Numbered from the stretch's first letter, positions 49,250 through 61,275 are shown. The stretch: DNA of 64,000 nt from Dermanyssus gallinae (GCA_003439945.1 QVRM01000292.1:120001-184000), one strand, 5' to 3'. Made by a program: numbers and translations. The notes: generated from the sequence alone by a model not told the origin.

Positions 49250-50010
49250 TACTGTATTCAATTCACCGTTCGGTGATTTTCTTTTACCTCGGCGACTATT
49301 GTCAAGGAAAGTGTCAGGCTGTGTCACACCCTCTTTTGCATTTTAAATCTGCGGTCTAACTCCTCCATCCTTGGTCTGCTAAACCCTCTGAAACCACCTC
49401 TCGTCAATGTGTTTAGCTCCCAAAGCAGGTCTGCATACGTATTGCCCCTCCGTTTCTTAATTATGGTTGTCTCTTTCATTTTCACAATTTTGCAGTTTTT
49501 TGCCTTTCCCCTTTCTTCAGTTTCTCTTTGACACATAACTGTGATTTGAACCCCATTTCCTTGCTCGCACTACACTCTACAATTTTAAAAACCATAGCTG
49601 TTTTTTATTATTACAGCAAAAAACTGCCGATATGTTTGATGTCTTCATGCCATATTTTTCGTATTATTTTTACCTTGGCCTCGATGAGCTCGTCCCACCT
49701 GTGTTGCTCGGCGTCTTTCATTGTCGTGCTCACGTTAGAGGCTTCTTTTCCTTTTGCATGGATGTTACATTTTTGTTATGATTAGGATTTGGTTGTGATT
49801 TCCTGCCTGTAGTTATGTTTATTTGGTGGTTTTGCTTGTTTTTATTGACTAATATTTTGCTCCAATTGCTCAAAAGGCTGCCAATGCTACTCCTTATCTC
49901 TCTGGTTTGCTTGAATATCACATTCGGACGTTACTTCTTTGAGATTGCTGCTAATTCATTGATGGTGCTTGCTTTCGTTAGTTCTTTCTGTATCTTCTGC
50001 TCCTTGCACT
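49250..50010 (-). pseudogene. Possible LINE ORF1 relic
   Basis: The minus frame contains CKIVKMKETTIIKKRRGNTY followed by ADLLWELNTLTRG (49470-49380), which resembles LINE ORF1 segments of the form VRRTRKGDLLLEL. A Lys/Asn-rich segment lies upstream (49921-49730). No zinc knuckle is visible. Confidence 0.3.
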
Positions 50011-50149
50011 AGCCTTCCAGGTTGAAATGATTGCTGGTTTGTATCTCTGAGTATCTTATTTCTAGCAGCCCTCGCGTCGTGGTCCAGGGGCTGCAGATCT
50101 GTATCCAAGAGCATGAAGTGGTGTCCGCAGAATGGAGATCATAATAGGG

Positions 50150-50705
50150 TCATACAGTCGATTTTCGATACCTAATCACACTTTGAGCTATTCTGTGCGG
50201 TTCCAATCCAGTATCTATGTCCGTTCTTTCAGGACGTAAGCTTCAAGGTCAGGTCCATTCCTGCCCGGAAAAGGTCTACTGCTAGGAGTTCCCACGATAA
50301 GTCTGGTCAATACGAATGCGTCGAATGTACACCGTGCAGTATGCTCTGCATATTCGCACGGCCATTATCATCTGTGCTGATCTAAGTCTTCTTCTGTTTA
50401 TTTAAGCATGACGCCTCCCGGGGCCCATACTTGGCGCGCCATACATTACTACGGAATCGACTACCGCTGCCACTAACCTTTTTTGGGTTCCATTAGTGCA
50501 GCGATCGTTCTATCTGTCTTGTTGTATATTCTATGTCAACACCAAACGTCATAGTCTGGTCTGGTAAATTAAACCTTCGCATATTCTTGCCTCTGTACAG
50601 TGATCCAGTGATCTTTGCGTTTAAATATCTCTATCCATCGTATTGATAGTTTCATTCCGATAAGCAGCGCAACCCTAGTCTAGGCAGACCTAGGTATTCA
50701 AATGT
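50150..50705 (-). pseudogene. Weak LINE RT thumb relic
   Basis: Minus strand from 50703 reads TFEYLGLPRLGLRCL and then GKNMRRFNLPDQTMTFGVDI, similar in position to YLGxxL followed by thumb sequence. It carries stops and support is weak. If real it is a different copy from the ORF1-like relic at 49250-50010, because the order would be reversed. Confidence 0.25.
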
Positions 50706-52852
50706 TGTCTTTCCATCCTCGTGTCAACCATTTTCGAGAGTTTTATGTTTGCCTTGTGCTTAAGATCATGCTATGTTTGAAGGAGAGCAGATTTAAGGAC
50801 ACAGAAGTACCTAAGCATAAAGAGCGAGCGCGGATGATAAAAGTCTGGCAGGAGATACGAAACGCGCCGGTGGACACAGTAGGAGCATGAAAGAAAAAAG
50901 ATTCTCCGCAAGAATTACAACCCAGCGGGAAGACTCACCGAAGCGGCAGCAAGGAACAGAAAGAAATGGAAGGAAAAGTAAAAAATGTATACACGCGAAT
51001 CAAAAGATTGCCACAACGGTCCAGTCTACAAGGGAGAACTCAGTCTTCTCAGGTCACGTTAAAAATTCTGCTCTGGTCGTTAGCCTAGCACATGGTGGAA
51101 GTTTCGGTATCTGCTAACGAATTCCCTTGCAAGCAGTCTAAGCAGTTTCGACCTATTGCCTGCAAAATGCAAGCGGGTGTATTATCTGTTCCCTTTGCCA
51201 AGTTATACGCAGGCAGTTGTAGAGTCGAATGTTGCACAGGTATTTCTGTCTGCCGTCGCTCCTTTGTTTAGGAAGAGGGACCAGAATAATGTGACTAACT
51301 ATCGATTAAGGGCCCAATATATCGCAGGGTGTTATTGTCTATGTAGTATTTTTCAATCTAATGGATAAATCCGGGTCGACTGTTTTATTTTTATTGCTGG
51401 CTCGAGTTCTCTTGATCCTGACTGGTATGGCTTTACAAAGGAGCGTTCTACGTGTCATGGTTAATCTTTTTTGTTTTTACAAGATTGGGACATAATTGCC
51501 AACTGCCAGTATGACGCAGGATCTTGGAGCCATGACGTCGACAAGACCTCGTTCTCTCCGCGCACCTCAAATAACTAGTTAGATCAGCATCTATACTAAT
51601 GAATATGTTGTTGTGCGCATTATTTAAAAGGCTGCGCTGCATCTTCGTTTGCACAAGTTGATTGTGTTGCCCAAACCTTTATCGTGCTAACCCATATGGC
51701 ATCTAGATTTGTGTAAATACATAGGTATGATTGAGGGTGTACCAAAGAAATTCTTAAAAAGGTTCCGCAGAAGAAGAAACCTCAAACAGAACGACATTAT
51801 TTTATCGCCCTTAAGGAACACATTCAGGAATGAAGACAAACGGGTGCTAGCTCGACTTTTGAACGCGAACTTTATCGAAATTTTTTTAAAGTGCGGCCAA
51901 ACAGTCGCAGAAGCCAAATAATACGTGACTAGATGCGTTGCAAGAACGGAACCTAATATTAAAAAGTGAGCTTGGCAAGCACGTCAAAAATAGAACGCCT
52001 GGCTCCAGGGACACATTCACAACCTCCTGCGACCAGTCTCCCCTCACTTTTATTTTATCAATAAAGAAGTTTTTATTCTATTGTATTGTGTGACACTTTA
52101 ATTCCTCGCGGGCATTTGATATTTTGCCAGACAACGGCCAACTTATTTATAATTGATTTTCAAAATAAAATGTAGCACGGTAGACCTGTTCCGTGTCTTT
52201 CTACACAATCGCTTGTCTGTTGCCGGGACCTTCTAAACATTAGCGTATCACACAGCAGCGTGACTCAAATATCTGCCTCAAAATCCGATATTGTGAATTG
52301 TCTACATATGTTTCCAGTGGTGTCCGCTCCAGGTAATCTCATTTGAAGATCTCAACATAGGGACAGTTATGCACGCAGGTAGGAGCGAAATGTGAGCGAA
52401 CCAATACGTTAGGCTAAAACGATGTATTTCTTAGGGCACACGTAAACTTTACAGGGGCCCATATTCATCAATCAATTTCGCGGCGATACACCAGGCAAAC
52501 ACATTTTGTCTCTGCTATGTGCTCGCAACTAATATGGGAGAGTTATAGCACATTCTGTTGTTGCTGTAAAAGTGTAACTTCTGCTGCCTTTCTGATTAAA
52601 AAAGTAGATATGTGCTGACAAAACTTTTTCTAACATTGCTTTGTCATATAGAATCTGCTTACTCGGATATAAGTAGCCCCACGGCGACCTGTGAGCCGGG
52701 CGTTCCTCGACCTAACACAAAAAGATAATAATTCCCCTTTGAGTTTAAGCAAATTCAAGCTAAACAACTACGGTGCTGACGGTGAATTACAATGAAAGGC
52801 AGCAGACCGCGTCTGATCACATTCACGGGCGGTTGAATTACTGTGTTCTTCA
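50706..52852. other. Unannotated single-copy-like stretch
   Basis: There are short frames only. The longest coding-like one is 51709-51921 (+), Arg/Lys-rich (FLKRFRRRRNLKQNDIIL), with no family I recognise. Nothing else is identifiable. Confidence 0.4.
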
Positions 52853-53028
52853 ATACTTACGTGGTGCCGGGACCTCCGTGATCAAGAAGGCGGGGACCCC
52901 GAGAGGAGGCCTTGCCATTGCATTTTGGCAGGGCTGAGACCTGCCACTCTCCCAAACAGGGAAAGTTGGGGCATGTAATTTTTGGTTAACATTGTTAAGT
53001 AACACCATAGGGGTGAGAGCGCACGCCT
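52853..53028 (+). ncRNA. U1 snRNA-like sequence (variant gene or pseudogene)
   Basis: It begins ATACTTACGTG; the universal U1 5' end is ATACTTACCTG, which base-pairs with 5' splice sites, so one C is changed to G. Stem-loop I keeps the U1-70K loop as GATCAAGAAGG (usual GATCACGAAGG). Stem-loop II keeps CCATTGCATTTTGG (usual CATTGCAC...), the U1A site with a C to T change. Stem-loop III is CTCTCCCAAACAGGGAAA. The Sm site is TAATTTTTGG at 52976-52985. Downstream a 24-base stretch precedes a possible stem-loop IV (AGGGGTG/CACGCCT, 53009-53028). Order and spacing are those of U1. Changes in three functional loops suggest a pseudogene, though Sm and stems are retained. Confidence 0.75.
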
Positions 53029-53701
53029 GAACTAACCAATTGATTGGAAGTTAATGTCTTCGAACGATTTCACAATGCTGAACGATTCGACCACTTTACG
53101 TTGCACATGCAACTCTAAATAAAAAACAAATGTTAGGTTAGGTAACTTTTTTTTTCTTCCCTATGGTTCACCACCGAATCCGAAGGTCGGTGTCTCTAAC
53201 AAGGTTCTAGCTGCATTAATCTTTATGATAATTTCATCTCTATGGTTCACCGCCAATTCCGAAGCTTGATGTTCTAACAAGGTTCTAGCTGCATTAATCT
53301 CAATACAGGCTAAATTTAAGCTTACGGCTCCTGCTCGCTAGCTTGCCACGGTTTGATCTTAAAAAAGCCGTTTCACTTTGCTTAAGGATACTAAAATGCA
53401 ATAAAATGTATTCAAACTTATATTTGATATTAGTGCTCTTTATTTCAGAACTATATAAATATCAACAAAAAAACATTTTGTCATAAAAGCTGCAAGCTAA
53501 CCATTATAGAAGTAGTTGTTTATGTTGTGCTTTTCATCACAATAAATTTATATTTGTTTGGTATTTATTGAGAGAAGTTATTTTTTTCAATTTATTTTAA
53601 ATTAGTATATTGTATGTATATGAGTTAACAAGTATATACTTTTTGACGTGTTCAAAAAATGTATATATATATATATATATATGTGAATTAACAGCTAACC
53701 T

Positions 53702-54774
53702 TTGATAGCACCGGCGCCCTTGAAGACTGGCACTACACAAAACCCGCACGGGTCAAGCAAGGCTCACCGTACCGCCACCAAGTACCCAGCCACGAACATC
53801 CGCGGCCCCCTCTATAGACACGCAACCTCCATACTAGTTAAGGTCGGCAACGGCAAAACCTTTGCTGATACGCTGCGGACCGTCCGAGAAAGCCTCAACG
53901 CGGACTTTGCGGTGGAAACGATAATCCGTGAAGTGAAAAAGACGTCTAGCGCGGACGTAGCAATCCGACTGGATGAGATCACACCAGGAGCAGAAGAACG
54001 GCTGAGTACTAAGATCTGCGGCGCGGGACTGGAGGCCTCCGCAAAGCTATTTGACCCCACCCTGAGGTGGCATTATGGGGCATCAACCTCCTGTCGAGCG
54101 AGCCCTAGATAAAGACCGACCTCGCCGCGTACCTGGGAGTGACGGGTCACTTCTTGGCTACAATTACCAAACCCCGTGAAGGTCAAAGTGGGCGCTGGTA
54201 CGCCTTAGCGCGATTGCCCGCCCCATTGGCTCGACGTTTGTCAAAGCTCACGACAGTCAGATTGGCAGGTCGCAACTGTCGTCCAGGTCTATGATACAGG
54301 CCTTTAATATGCCATCGTTGCCAGCGCCCTGGCCATCGCGCGGAAGCTTGCGCGCTTTAGAAACCCATCGAGGAATGCCTCTGTCTGCGTTGCGGGACCA
54401 TTGGGCACAAGGCAAGAAACTGCACCTCAGCGAGTATGAAGTGCATCACCTGTGATACTGAGTGTCATCGCGCGGACGCAATGTCCTGCCCGGTGTACAG
54501 AGAGCCCTACATGCCAACAAAGCGCCCCGAGGTAAACAGAGTGGAGCTTAGTGGCGGACCCTCCGGGTCAAGGGCCCCTTTCAACCGGAGGCCGAGCCCG
54601 TCGAAAAGGAGGCCACCTCTAGCGACACCCCTCCGGCCGCACCTGCGTCACGTGAGGCAGAGACAGGAGAGAACAACAGCTCAGACAGGGCGACGGTCCA
54701 GAGACGATCCAAAACCAAACTATCAAAATAAAAATACTACAAATAAACCTAAACCGCTGCCGGGCCGTTCATGA
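53702..54774 (+). pseudogene. LINE ORF1 (gag-like, CCHC zinc knuckles)
   Basis: The first frame contains HATSILVKVGNGKTFADTLR and VKKTSSADVAIRLDE, the conserved RNA-binding-like region of R1-type ORF1. A gap with stops (54110-54350) follows. Then come CLRCGTIGHKARNC (54388-54429) and CITCDTECHRADAMSC (54442-54489), two knuckles, and CPVYREP, the usual R1-type ending. A Pro/Arg-rich tail stops at 54772-54774. The frame changes show it is non-functional. Confidence 0.7.
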
Positions 54775-56714
54775 CGCTCTTAACGTATACGTGCAGGAGA
54801 ACCAGATATCCCTATGCCTCACGTCAGAGCCCAATGTCAATATTGCGTCAACACGAGCAAACCATTATGCTGATCCTGCCGCACCCACATCAATATGGTG
54901 GACGAGACGGGACCCGAAGGTCCCCATCTCGGGCAACGGGGCTCGCTTTGGGTACACATGGATTCAATTAGGTAGCGGCTCATATATTCTCTCCTGCTAC
55001 TGCTCACCAAACCGCCCACTAGAGGGAATTTAACGACTACCTCACATCTCTCTCTGATCTCATTACTTCTCTTAACCCCCATCGACTAGTTCTGACAGGT
55101 GACCTTAACGCGGCACATCCCCTATAGGGCTCCCGCGCTCCCACCTCTCGGGGGCCCCTCCTACTGGGCTGGCCGCCCAACTCAGAACTCTCAGTAATTA
55201 ACCACGAAAACTCTCCGACATTCGTCCGAGGTCGACAAGAGTTATTCACTGATCTCACACTTACCAACAATGCTTTCCTTTGCCTGATTAGCAGATCGAG
55301 GGTCGTCACAGATGCCGAAACGCTCAGTGACCACAAATACATAGTTTTTGATTACGACGGGGTATCTACACAGCCACTTCCGACCCGAAGAACCTGGCAG
55401 ATGAGACGCATGAATACTCCTACGTCTCTCCGGAAACACTAACAGATAGTAATAAAGGCGTGCCGGGTCGCAAGAGGCCCGCCGCGCCGCCACACAGGTA
55501 GACGCCCCCCACAGCCATGATGGACACCCGAGTTAAGGGAGGCTCGCTCAGCATGCTCACGTGCCAAGCGAACCCTGACAAGGGCCCGATCCTGGCTCAC
55601 GAAAAAAACGCCGAAACGGTGAGCACGAGCACATACTTCATATAGCCTTGGCCCGGGAGGACACACTACTATCCATATACCGAACAGCAAGAAACACTCT
55701 TCGCCGAAAGATCAGGACAACAAAACGGGAATGCTGGAGGGCTCTAATCGATCTCGTACAACATGATCCCTGGGGATTTTCCTTTCGGATAGTCTGGGAG
55801 AAACTCAAGACATCCCCACCTTCGCTAACACAAGAAGAAACCCTCGACTAAGTCAAGACACCCTTCCCATCGCATCCTCCTCGCCCTTCAGTAACTTACA
55901 CCAATAAAGACCTAGCAGAAATTCCCCCCGTCACAGAGGAGGAGATCCTTCAGGCAGCAGAGCGCCTCGCCCCCGGCAAAGCACCGAGTCCCGACGGGGT
56001 CCCTCCTGGGGTGATCCGGCTTATGGCAAGAGAGCATCTGGAAGTCGTCGCAGACGCCACGACCCGTCTCCTCCATGAGGGGTTCTTCCCATCTGCCTGG
56101 AAGAAGTCCTTTCTCGCTCTAATTCCCAAGCACACCCCAGGATTCTACAGATCAATCTGTCTCCTAGACACTATTGGCAAGATTTATGAAAACATCACTC
56201 AGGCGCGTCTCACGAAGGCTATAGAAGACATAGGAGCTTTGGCACCTAAACAACATGGCTTTCGCAAGGGCCACTCGACACTCGACCCCATCGAAGAATC
56301 CTGGTAAACACAGGGTAAGAAACCATGACGTCGCGCAACACCAGGAAGCTTGTTTTACTGATACTACTTGACGTGAAAAAAGTTCCACTTAGACATCTGT
56401 GTCTGTGCACAACTGGGGTACCTGACGACGTGAACCACACGGTCGCAGGATGCCCAAGACTCTCGAACCTCCGGCAGACTTCCAATTATCTACTAGCTGG
56501 AGCTGACACTAAAACAATCGTAACATCGATGTTGACGTCAAGCCAATCGTGGAGAGAAGGAGCGTCATACCTAGGCCGGATTATCAGAAAAAAAAACTCG
56601 CCTGGAAGAAAAAAGACGCGCTTCTCTCGCCAGAAGATATTGCGTGATGTCCTTACAGGCCTCGGAGGCCATAACGGACATGTAGAGCGGACGACTTCCC
56701 CCCCAGGACCTTGA
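54729..56714 (+). pseudogene. LINE ORF2 (APE endonuclease plus partial RT)
   Basis: It begins IKILQINLNRCRAVHDALNV overlapping the end of ORF1 by about 45 bp, as in R1 elements. Endonuclease motifs: LVLTGDLNAAHP (GDxNA, 55087), NSPTFVRGRQELFTDLTLTN (55210) and TLSDHKYIVFD (55320). RT fingers: APGKAPSPDGVPP (55970), WKKSFLALIPK and FYRSICLLDTIGKIYEN, then QHGFRKGHSTLDPIEE (56253). The sequence then jumps to CLCTTGVPDDVNHTVAGCPR (56400), the C-terminal knuckle, so the whole catalytic palm with its YxDD box is gone. Stops at 55031, 55122 and 55848 also break it. Confidence 0.75.
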
Positions 56715-56769
56715 AGAACTGGCAAACACTATCAAACCCTGGGGGAGCTAAATGTGAGGATTTGGGTTG

Positions 56770-57219
56770 TTAGTGGGTAACACCATGTCATCGGGGAGTC
56801 TCACACAATTTACGCGCTTCTTCACGCCCGGACACGGACATCTGCGCTGGGTGTGCGTAAAACATTTTCCCCGAACCTTCAAAAAAAATGATCAACTTTA
56901 AGAAACCCAAGTTTGGTGTATCACGCAGCATGGAGCCAATTATGGTTCGAATCGCGTCCCTCTGAACAATCCTGATCTTGTCTCGGGCCGTTTAGCACGT
57001 TGCGCTCCATACAATAATTGCACAAGCTAGAGCTGGCTCCAGAAACGCTTTGTTAACACGTAATAAAAGGTTCCGCAAAGTATTCGCTCTTCTCAGATAC
57101 ACAGTAAGGTTGCCACCGCGTGGAAAACCCAGACGAGTGTCCCATTTGTTATGCTCGTGTAGCACAATACCAAGATATCTTGCCTCTGAGCTGGGATAGC
57201 AAGGCCCCTTTATCGGCAA
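56770..57219 (-). pseudogene. LINE ORF2 thumb fragment
   Basis: The minus frame reads EARYLGIVLHEHNKWDTRL, then VNKAFLEPALACAIIVWSAT and, past a stop, RDKIRIVQRDAIRTIIGSML. YLGIxL, the VWSxT segment and the IQRxAxRxIxG segment are the standard post-RT region of Jockey/I/R1 LINEs. It lies head to head with the element starting at 57223. Confidence 0.6.
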
Positions 57220-57222
57220 AAT

Positions 57223-58323
57223 ATGTTACCTGTTTTGAACCTTCCGGTATTCCGGGCGCAGGTTACCTTCAGCGCAGCTGAAGAAAGCAGTCCATTGCCC
57301 AGAGGCAACGTGTTAGGAATGTGCAAGGACCTACACCTAAAAGTGGCAGACGCTAACGTCGCGGCACAGAATGGACATATCTTGGCTACCGTCGATAAGC
57401 CAGAGGACGCACGCGAACTGATATGCATCACTGAACTAGCTGGGCTGCAAGTCAAAGCGGCATCAAGGAATATCGACAACTTCTATCGATATTGAAGTCA
57501 AACGCATTTGCAGACGAGCAGGCCCCGGCCCACAACAGCTGCTATCCCTACTAGGAACGTGCTGCTAAAATTCAAGGGAGCCCCGCCGGCCACCGTGTAT
57601 CTTGGCTTTCAGACGCACGCGGTGACAGTCGAGCCACCATGACTGCAAAATGCTTCAAATGTCAGCGCTTAGGTCATCACGCATCCTCTTGCAGCGGTCA
57701 AGTGACATGTGTGAACTGCGGCAGTAACCGACATTTAGTCAAGGACTGTAAAAATGCTCCAAAATGCGCAGGCTGTGAAGGTGCACCCATATCAGCGTCC
57801 CCATTGTGTCTGATTTACGCCATAGCTTGGGAAAAGAGCAAGATCATTACCGGTGCACGAGTCCTTCGTCAGGTCCAGTCCGACTATCCCGCGTCCACTA
57901 TTGTAGAAAAACCGGCGATCCGGACAAATCCGGCACCGTGCGAGACGGGTGAGAACGTTCCTCGTTCCTTCGCCTCAGTGGTCCGTGAGATCGTTGCCCC
58001 CGGTTCAGATGGAACGTCTGATAAGACTATTACGCTCGCCTCACTGGAGGCATTGAAACCCACGAATCGCCGACGCAGAATGCGCCCCGCGCCAAGTGGA
58101 ACACCCCGAGTCGCCATCGAGGGCGCGTTCTACTCGAAAGGCAGACCCCCTCGCAGGGCTCACCAGCGCTGCAAAAATGCTGAGCGGCCTTGAACCTCAA
58201 GCAGCCAGCGCTCTTCGCAATCTTGCCAGTCTTCTCGGTGCAGTCATCAGGCTGTTATCGGCCTTCGAAGTGAAAAAGTCTGTCGGTCCAAAACACCATG
58301 CCTCAAGACGCCTCCGAAAATAA
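57223..58323 (+). pseudogene. LINE ORF1, gag-like with three CCHC-type knuckles
   Basis: Successive frames give VLLKFKGAPPATVYLGFQTH, the segment usually just before the knuckles, then CFKCQRLGHHASSC, CVNCGSNRHLVKDC and CAGCEGAPISASPLC (57655-57795). A Ser/Pro-rich stretch and, after one frameshift near 58140, the C-terminal helix ASALRNLASLLGAVIRLLSA follow, ending at the stop 58321-58323. At least three frameshifts are needed. The pattern is that of Jockey/I-type gag proteins. Confidence 0.7.
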
Positions 58324-61178
58324 GGCCGGTCCGAGCCACTCGGACGACCCCCCCGCAGGCAAACTACCTACTCAGTCGGGTACAGCAAGTCTGGCCCCTG
58401 CTCCCCTTTACAACAGGGTTGCCTGCACGCATTGCCAAAAGAGCTTTACAAGCAGAGGAATTAAACGACACATGACGGCAGCACACTCGGACATCGAACA
58501 CTCACTCGCACCCCGCGTCAGCAATCCCGTCGACGACATCGATGGCACCAACGTGCGCGACAAACTCGCCGAGTACACCAAGACATACAAACGACTCGAC
58601 ACCATCCCTAAAAGCGCCCGGCCCGCAGTTGCCATGGCGCTGGCCGACACATCTTCTCTAGTGCACCATAACAATGACACGCGCAGCTGGGCCAACCTAC
58701 TGGTGTTCGCGCATATAGTCCTCAGAATCCCATTCCGAAAACAAAACATTCTTAGTTGGATTACATACCCCAGAGATAGAATCGAGAAACACAGATCAGG
58801 TCGTGGGGCCCCACCCGAATCGGCCCCGAGGTCGCATTGGAACAAACGACTTAACGAGGATGAAGCCGCCGCCAGGCGAGCAACTAGGCTGCTAGGCGAA
58901 GGCACATCGGAGGTGCTGCGAGAGCTTTGCTTCCTCTGGGAAGTCCGGTCCGCGCAGTCGACGCGGTCGAGGAAATGACTTCGAAACACCTTAGAGAACC
59001 GGCCGACCTTGACCTGCCACAAAGACCATCCTACACCGAGCCGCCAGTCACCACTGCAGAACAGGTCCGCAAGGCCGTGTGGACCTTTCCGGCGGGTTCT
59101 ACCGCCGGCACGACTAATACAAATATGACCAGCCGTCTACTGCGTGATCTAGCAAAAGTGGTTGACATCATCAGAAGCGTTACAGTACCCGAAGCCATCT
59201 GCCTTATTATTTTTGGTGGTCGCCTCATCACAATCAAAAAGCCGAGCGGGTCGCTTTGTCCAATTGTCATCTCCTCAGTCTTCCGCAGAATTGCGGCAAA
59301 AATAACTGTCAAACTGGGAGCAGATATCGTGTGCGAGAAGCTTGGGGCTCACCAGCTTGGCTTTAATACGCCTAATGGCATCGAAGCCGCGGTCCACATC
59401 ACAAAAGCCTTTATTACTAGCGCGCCCAACAATTTCATTGTCGTCAAACTCGATTTCAAGAATGCCTTCAACCAGGTCCGTCGCGACCACATACTAAAGA
59501 CAGTACAAGTTGATTGGCCAGAGGCGGCCCTCTTGATCGACCAAGCCTATAGATCCAGATCGGAGCTCTCATTTGGTGATAGAACCATTTTTCGTGCAGT
59601 GGCGTGCAGTAGAGCAACCCCCCTTGGTCCGCCGCTGTTCTGCTTAGCCATTAAGGAGCTGGTCGATTCTATCAGGTCTCCCTTGAATCTCTGGTACCTA
59701 AACGACGGCATCATCGGAGGAGAAGCATCAGTGGCAAAGGTAGACATCAAGAGAGTCGTTGAATTTGGCTCTGAAGAGTGGGGTTGAACTCAACCCCCAG
59801 AAATGCGAACTTATTTACAAGGGTCAGCCTAACCTATCCGCTTCCGAGGCACTCCTTCCCGGGTACAAACAAGTCGAGGCAGCAGATATGACGCTCTTGG
59901 GGTCCCCTGTGGGGTCCGCCGCCATTCACCCGGAACTCGCAGGTAGGATTGAGAGCCTTCGCTCTTGTCTAACCCGGCTAAACCAGCTCGGTCCCCACAC
60001 TGCGTATCACCTATCAAAATCATCTCTGGGTTCAGCATGAATCGTCCATATTCTCCGCAGCACGGACGTCGGAGCAAACCAGGATCTACTGTGGAAGTTG
60101 GACAAAAGCCTAAGGACCAGCCTTAGCGATCTCCTTAATCTAAACCTGACCGACAACAACTGGGCTCCAGCCACTCTCCCTCTTAGATTCGGGGGTCTGG
60201 GAATCCGCTCAACAGTAGACCTGGCAGCTAGCTGTCACGTCGCATCATTACACGCCTCGGAGGGTACCGTTCAGCGCATCAGCCTGGCTGTGGCTCTGCA
60301 GGCTTTCTAGGATGCCAAAGAGGTTGCCGATACGAGATTCGAGAACCTCGCAGGCCTACTCCCAGAAGCAAACAAACACCTCCAGAGATCCTATGATGAC
60401 CTCATCGTCTCTAGGAAGTACCAGCGCTTAGTCTTTAGCGCACTAAGCACGGCAGACAAAGCCCGACTGCACGCGGTCGTCCAGAAAGGAGCCAGCAAAT
60501 GGCTCCAAGCCATCCCTTCCTCAAACCTCGGCACTTTACTTGATCCCGAAAGCGTTCGTCTGTGCATTGGTTTGAGGTTGGGAACAAGGCTAACTGAGGA
60601 GCACCGGTGTCCGTGCGGAGCACAGGTGGACATCTGGAGGACCCACGGACTCTCCTGCAGCAGAAGCGAAGGACGTCAAAGCCGTCACAGCGAGGTTAAC
60701 GAGATTACGGCTCGAGCCTTGAGGTCAGCTTTATTGCCGTGCATTCGAGAGCCGACCGGTCTTCTGAGAAGCGACGGACAGAGACCAGACGGTCTCACCC
60801 TTATCCCCTTTGAAAGGGAAAAAGCGCTTATTTGGTATGCCACGATCACCGACACGCTCACTCCCTCGAACCCGGAGGCCAGCGCGTCTGCCGCTGGCTC
60901 CACGGCACGCAAGGCCGAACACCTTAAGAGCAACAAATATGCCCAGCTCGCCAACGAGTTCATTTTCGTGCCGCTAGTGTTTGAAACACTTGAGGGGGCC
61001 TGGTCCTGAGGCATGGTCGCTCCTACAGAAGATTGCCAAACGAATCGAACAGGCGACATGGGACAAAAGAGCTTCTGACTTTTTACTTCAGCGACTATCT
61101 CTGGCGGTTCAGCGCGGCAAATCGGCAGCAAATATGGGCACAATGAGGGGCTGCCTCGAGGACAAGCTCGACTGGTAG
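58298..61178 (+). pseudogene. LINE ORF2: C2H2 finger, reverse transcriptase, restriction-like endonuclease
   Basis: ATG 58298 overlaps the ORF1 stop by 26 bp. The N-terminus has CTHCQKSFTSRGIKRHMTAAH-type finger residues at 58423-58485. RT motifs: KLDFKNAFNQVRRD (59446, motif A), PLGPPLFCLAI (59621, motif B) and WYLNDG (59692), where the catalytic YLDD has become YLND. Then ELNPQKCEL and GGLGIRS. The C-terminus has CPCGAQVDIWRTHGLSC (60608) and the nuclease-like RPDGLTLIP with LIWYATITDT (60790-60860), where the usual WDxT is WYAT. In-frame stops at 60038 and 60308 and three frameshifts add to the damage. The order C2H2-RT-CCHC-RLE places it with the R2/CRE/NeSL-like lineages, exact clade unknown. 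Confidence 0.75.
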
Positions 61179-61275
61179 AACTCCTCAAAAGCCCAAGTGT
61201 AGTTAGTTATTCACATTTCTCTGTAACCATAACATTAAATAATAAATGATGCTTACATTGTTTTGAACTTCTGTC

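Larger units (their letters stand above)
53695..56760 (+). mobile_element. APE-type R1-like LINE, two ORFs, RT core deleted
   Basis: Gag-like ORF1 with CCHC knuckles, overlapping ORF2 start, endonuclease, RT fingers and C-terminal knuckle occur in the order of an R1/I-type element, directly after a (TA)n tract (53660-53682). The 3' side ends near 56760 after a stretch ending GGTAACACCATG. No target-site duplication was recognised. Confidence 0.8.
57223..61275 (+). mobile_element. Non-LTR retrotransposon with gag-like ORF1, C2H2/RT ORF2 and restriction-like endonuclease
   Basis: About 4 kb, nearly full length. ORF1 carries CCHC knuckles. ORF2 has an N-terminal C2H2 finger, an RT domain and a C-terminal CCHC plus PD-(D/E)XK-like domain, with no N-terminal APE endonuclease. 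The 3' UTR has AATAAATGATG at 61239. Two further 3' fragments of the family are in this window (7007-7153 and 26576-26720). Stops, frameshifts and catalytic substitutions mark it as dead. Confidence 0.75.

Noticed and set aside
58408..59022. 204-residue minus-strand frame
   Set aside because: Shadow of the LINE ORF2 on the plus strand, which carries the recognisable motifs.
60685..61188. 167-residue minus-strand frame
   Set aside because: Shadow of the LINE C-terminal nuclease region on the plus strand.
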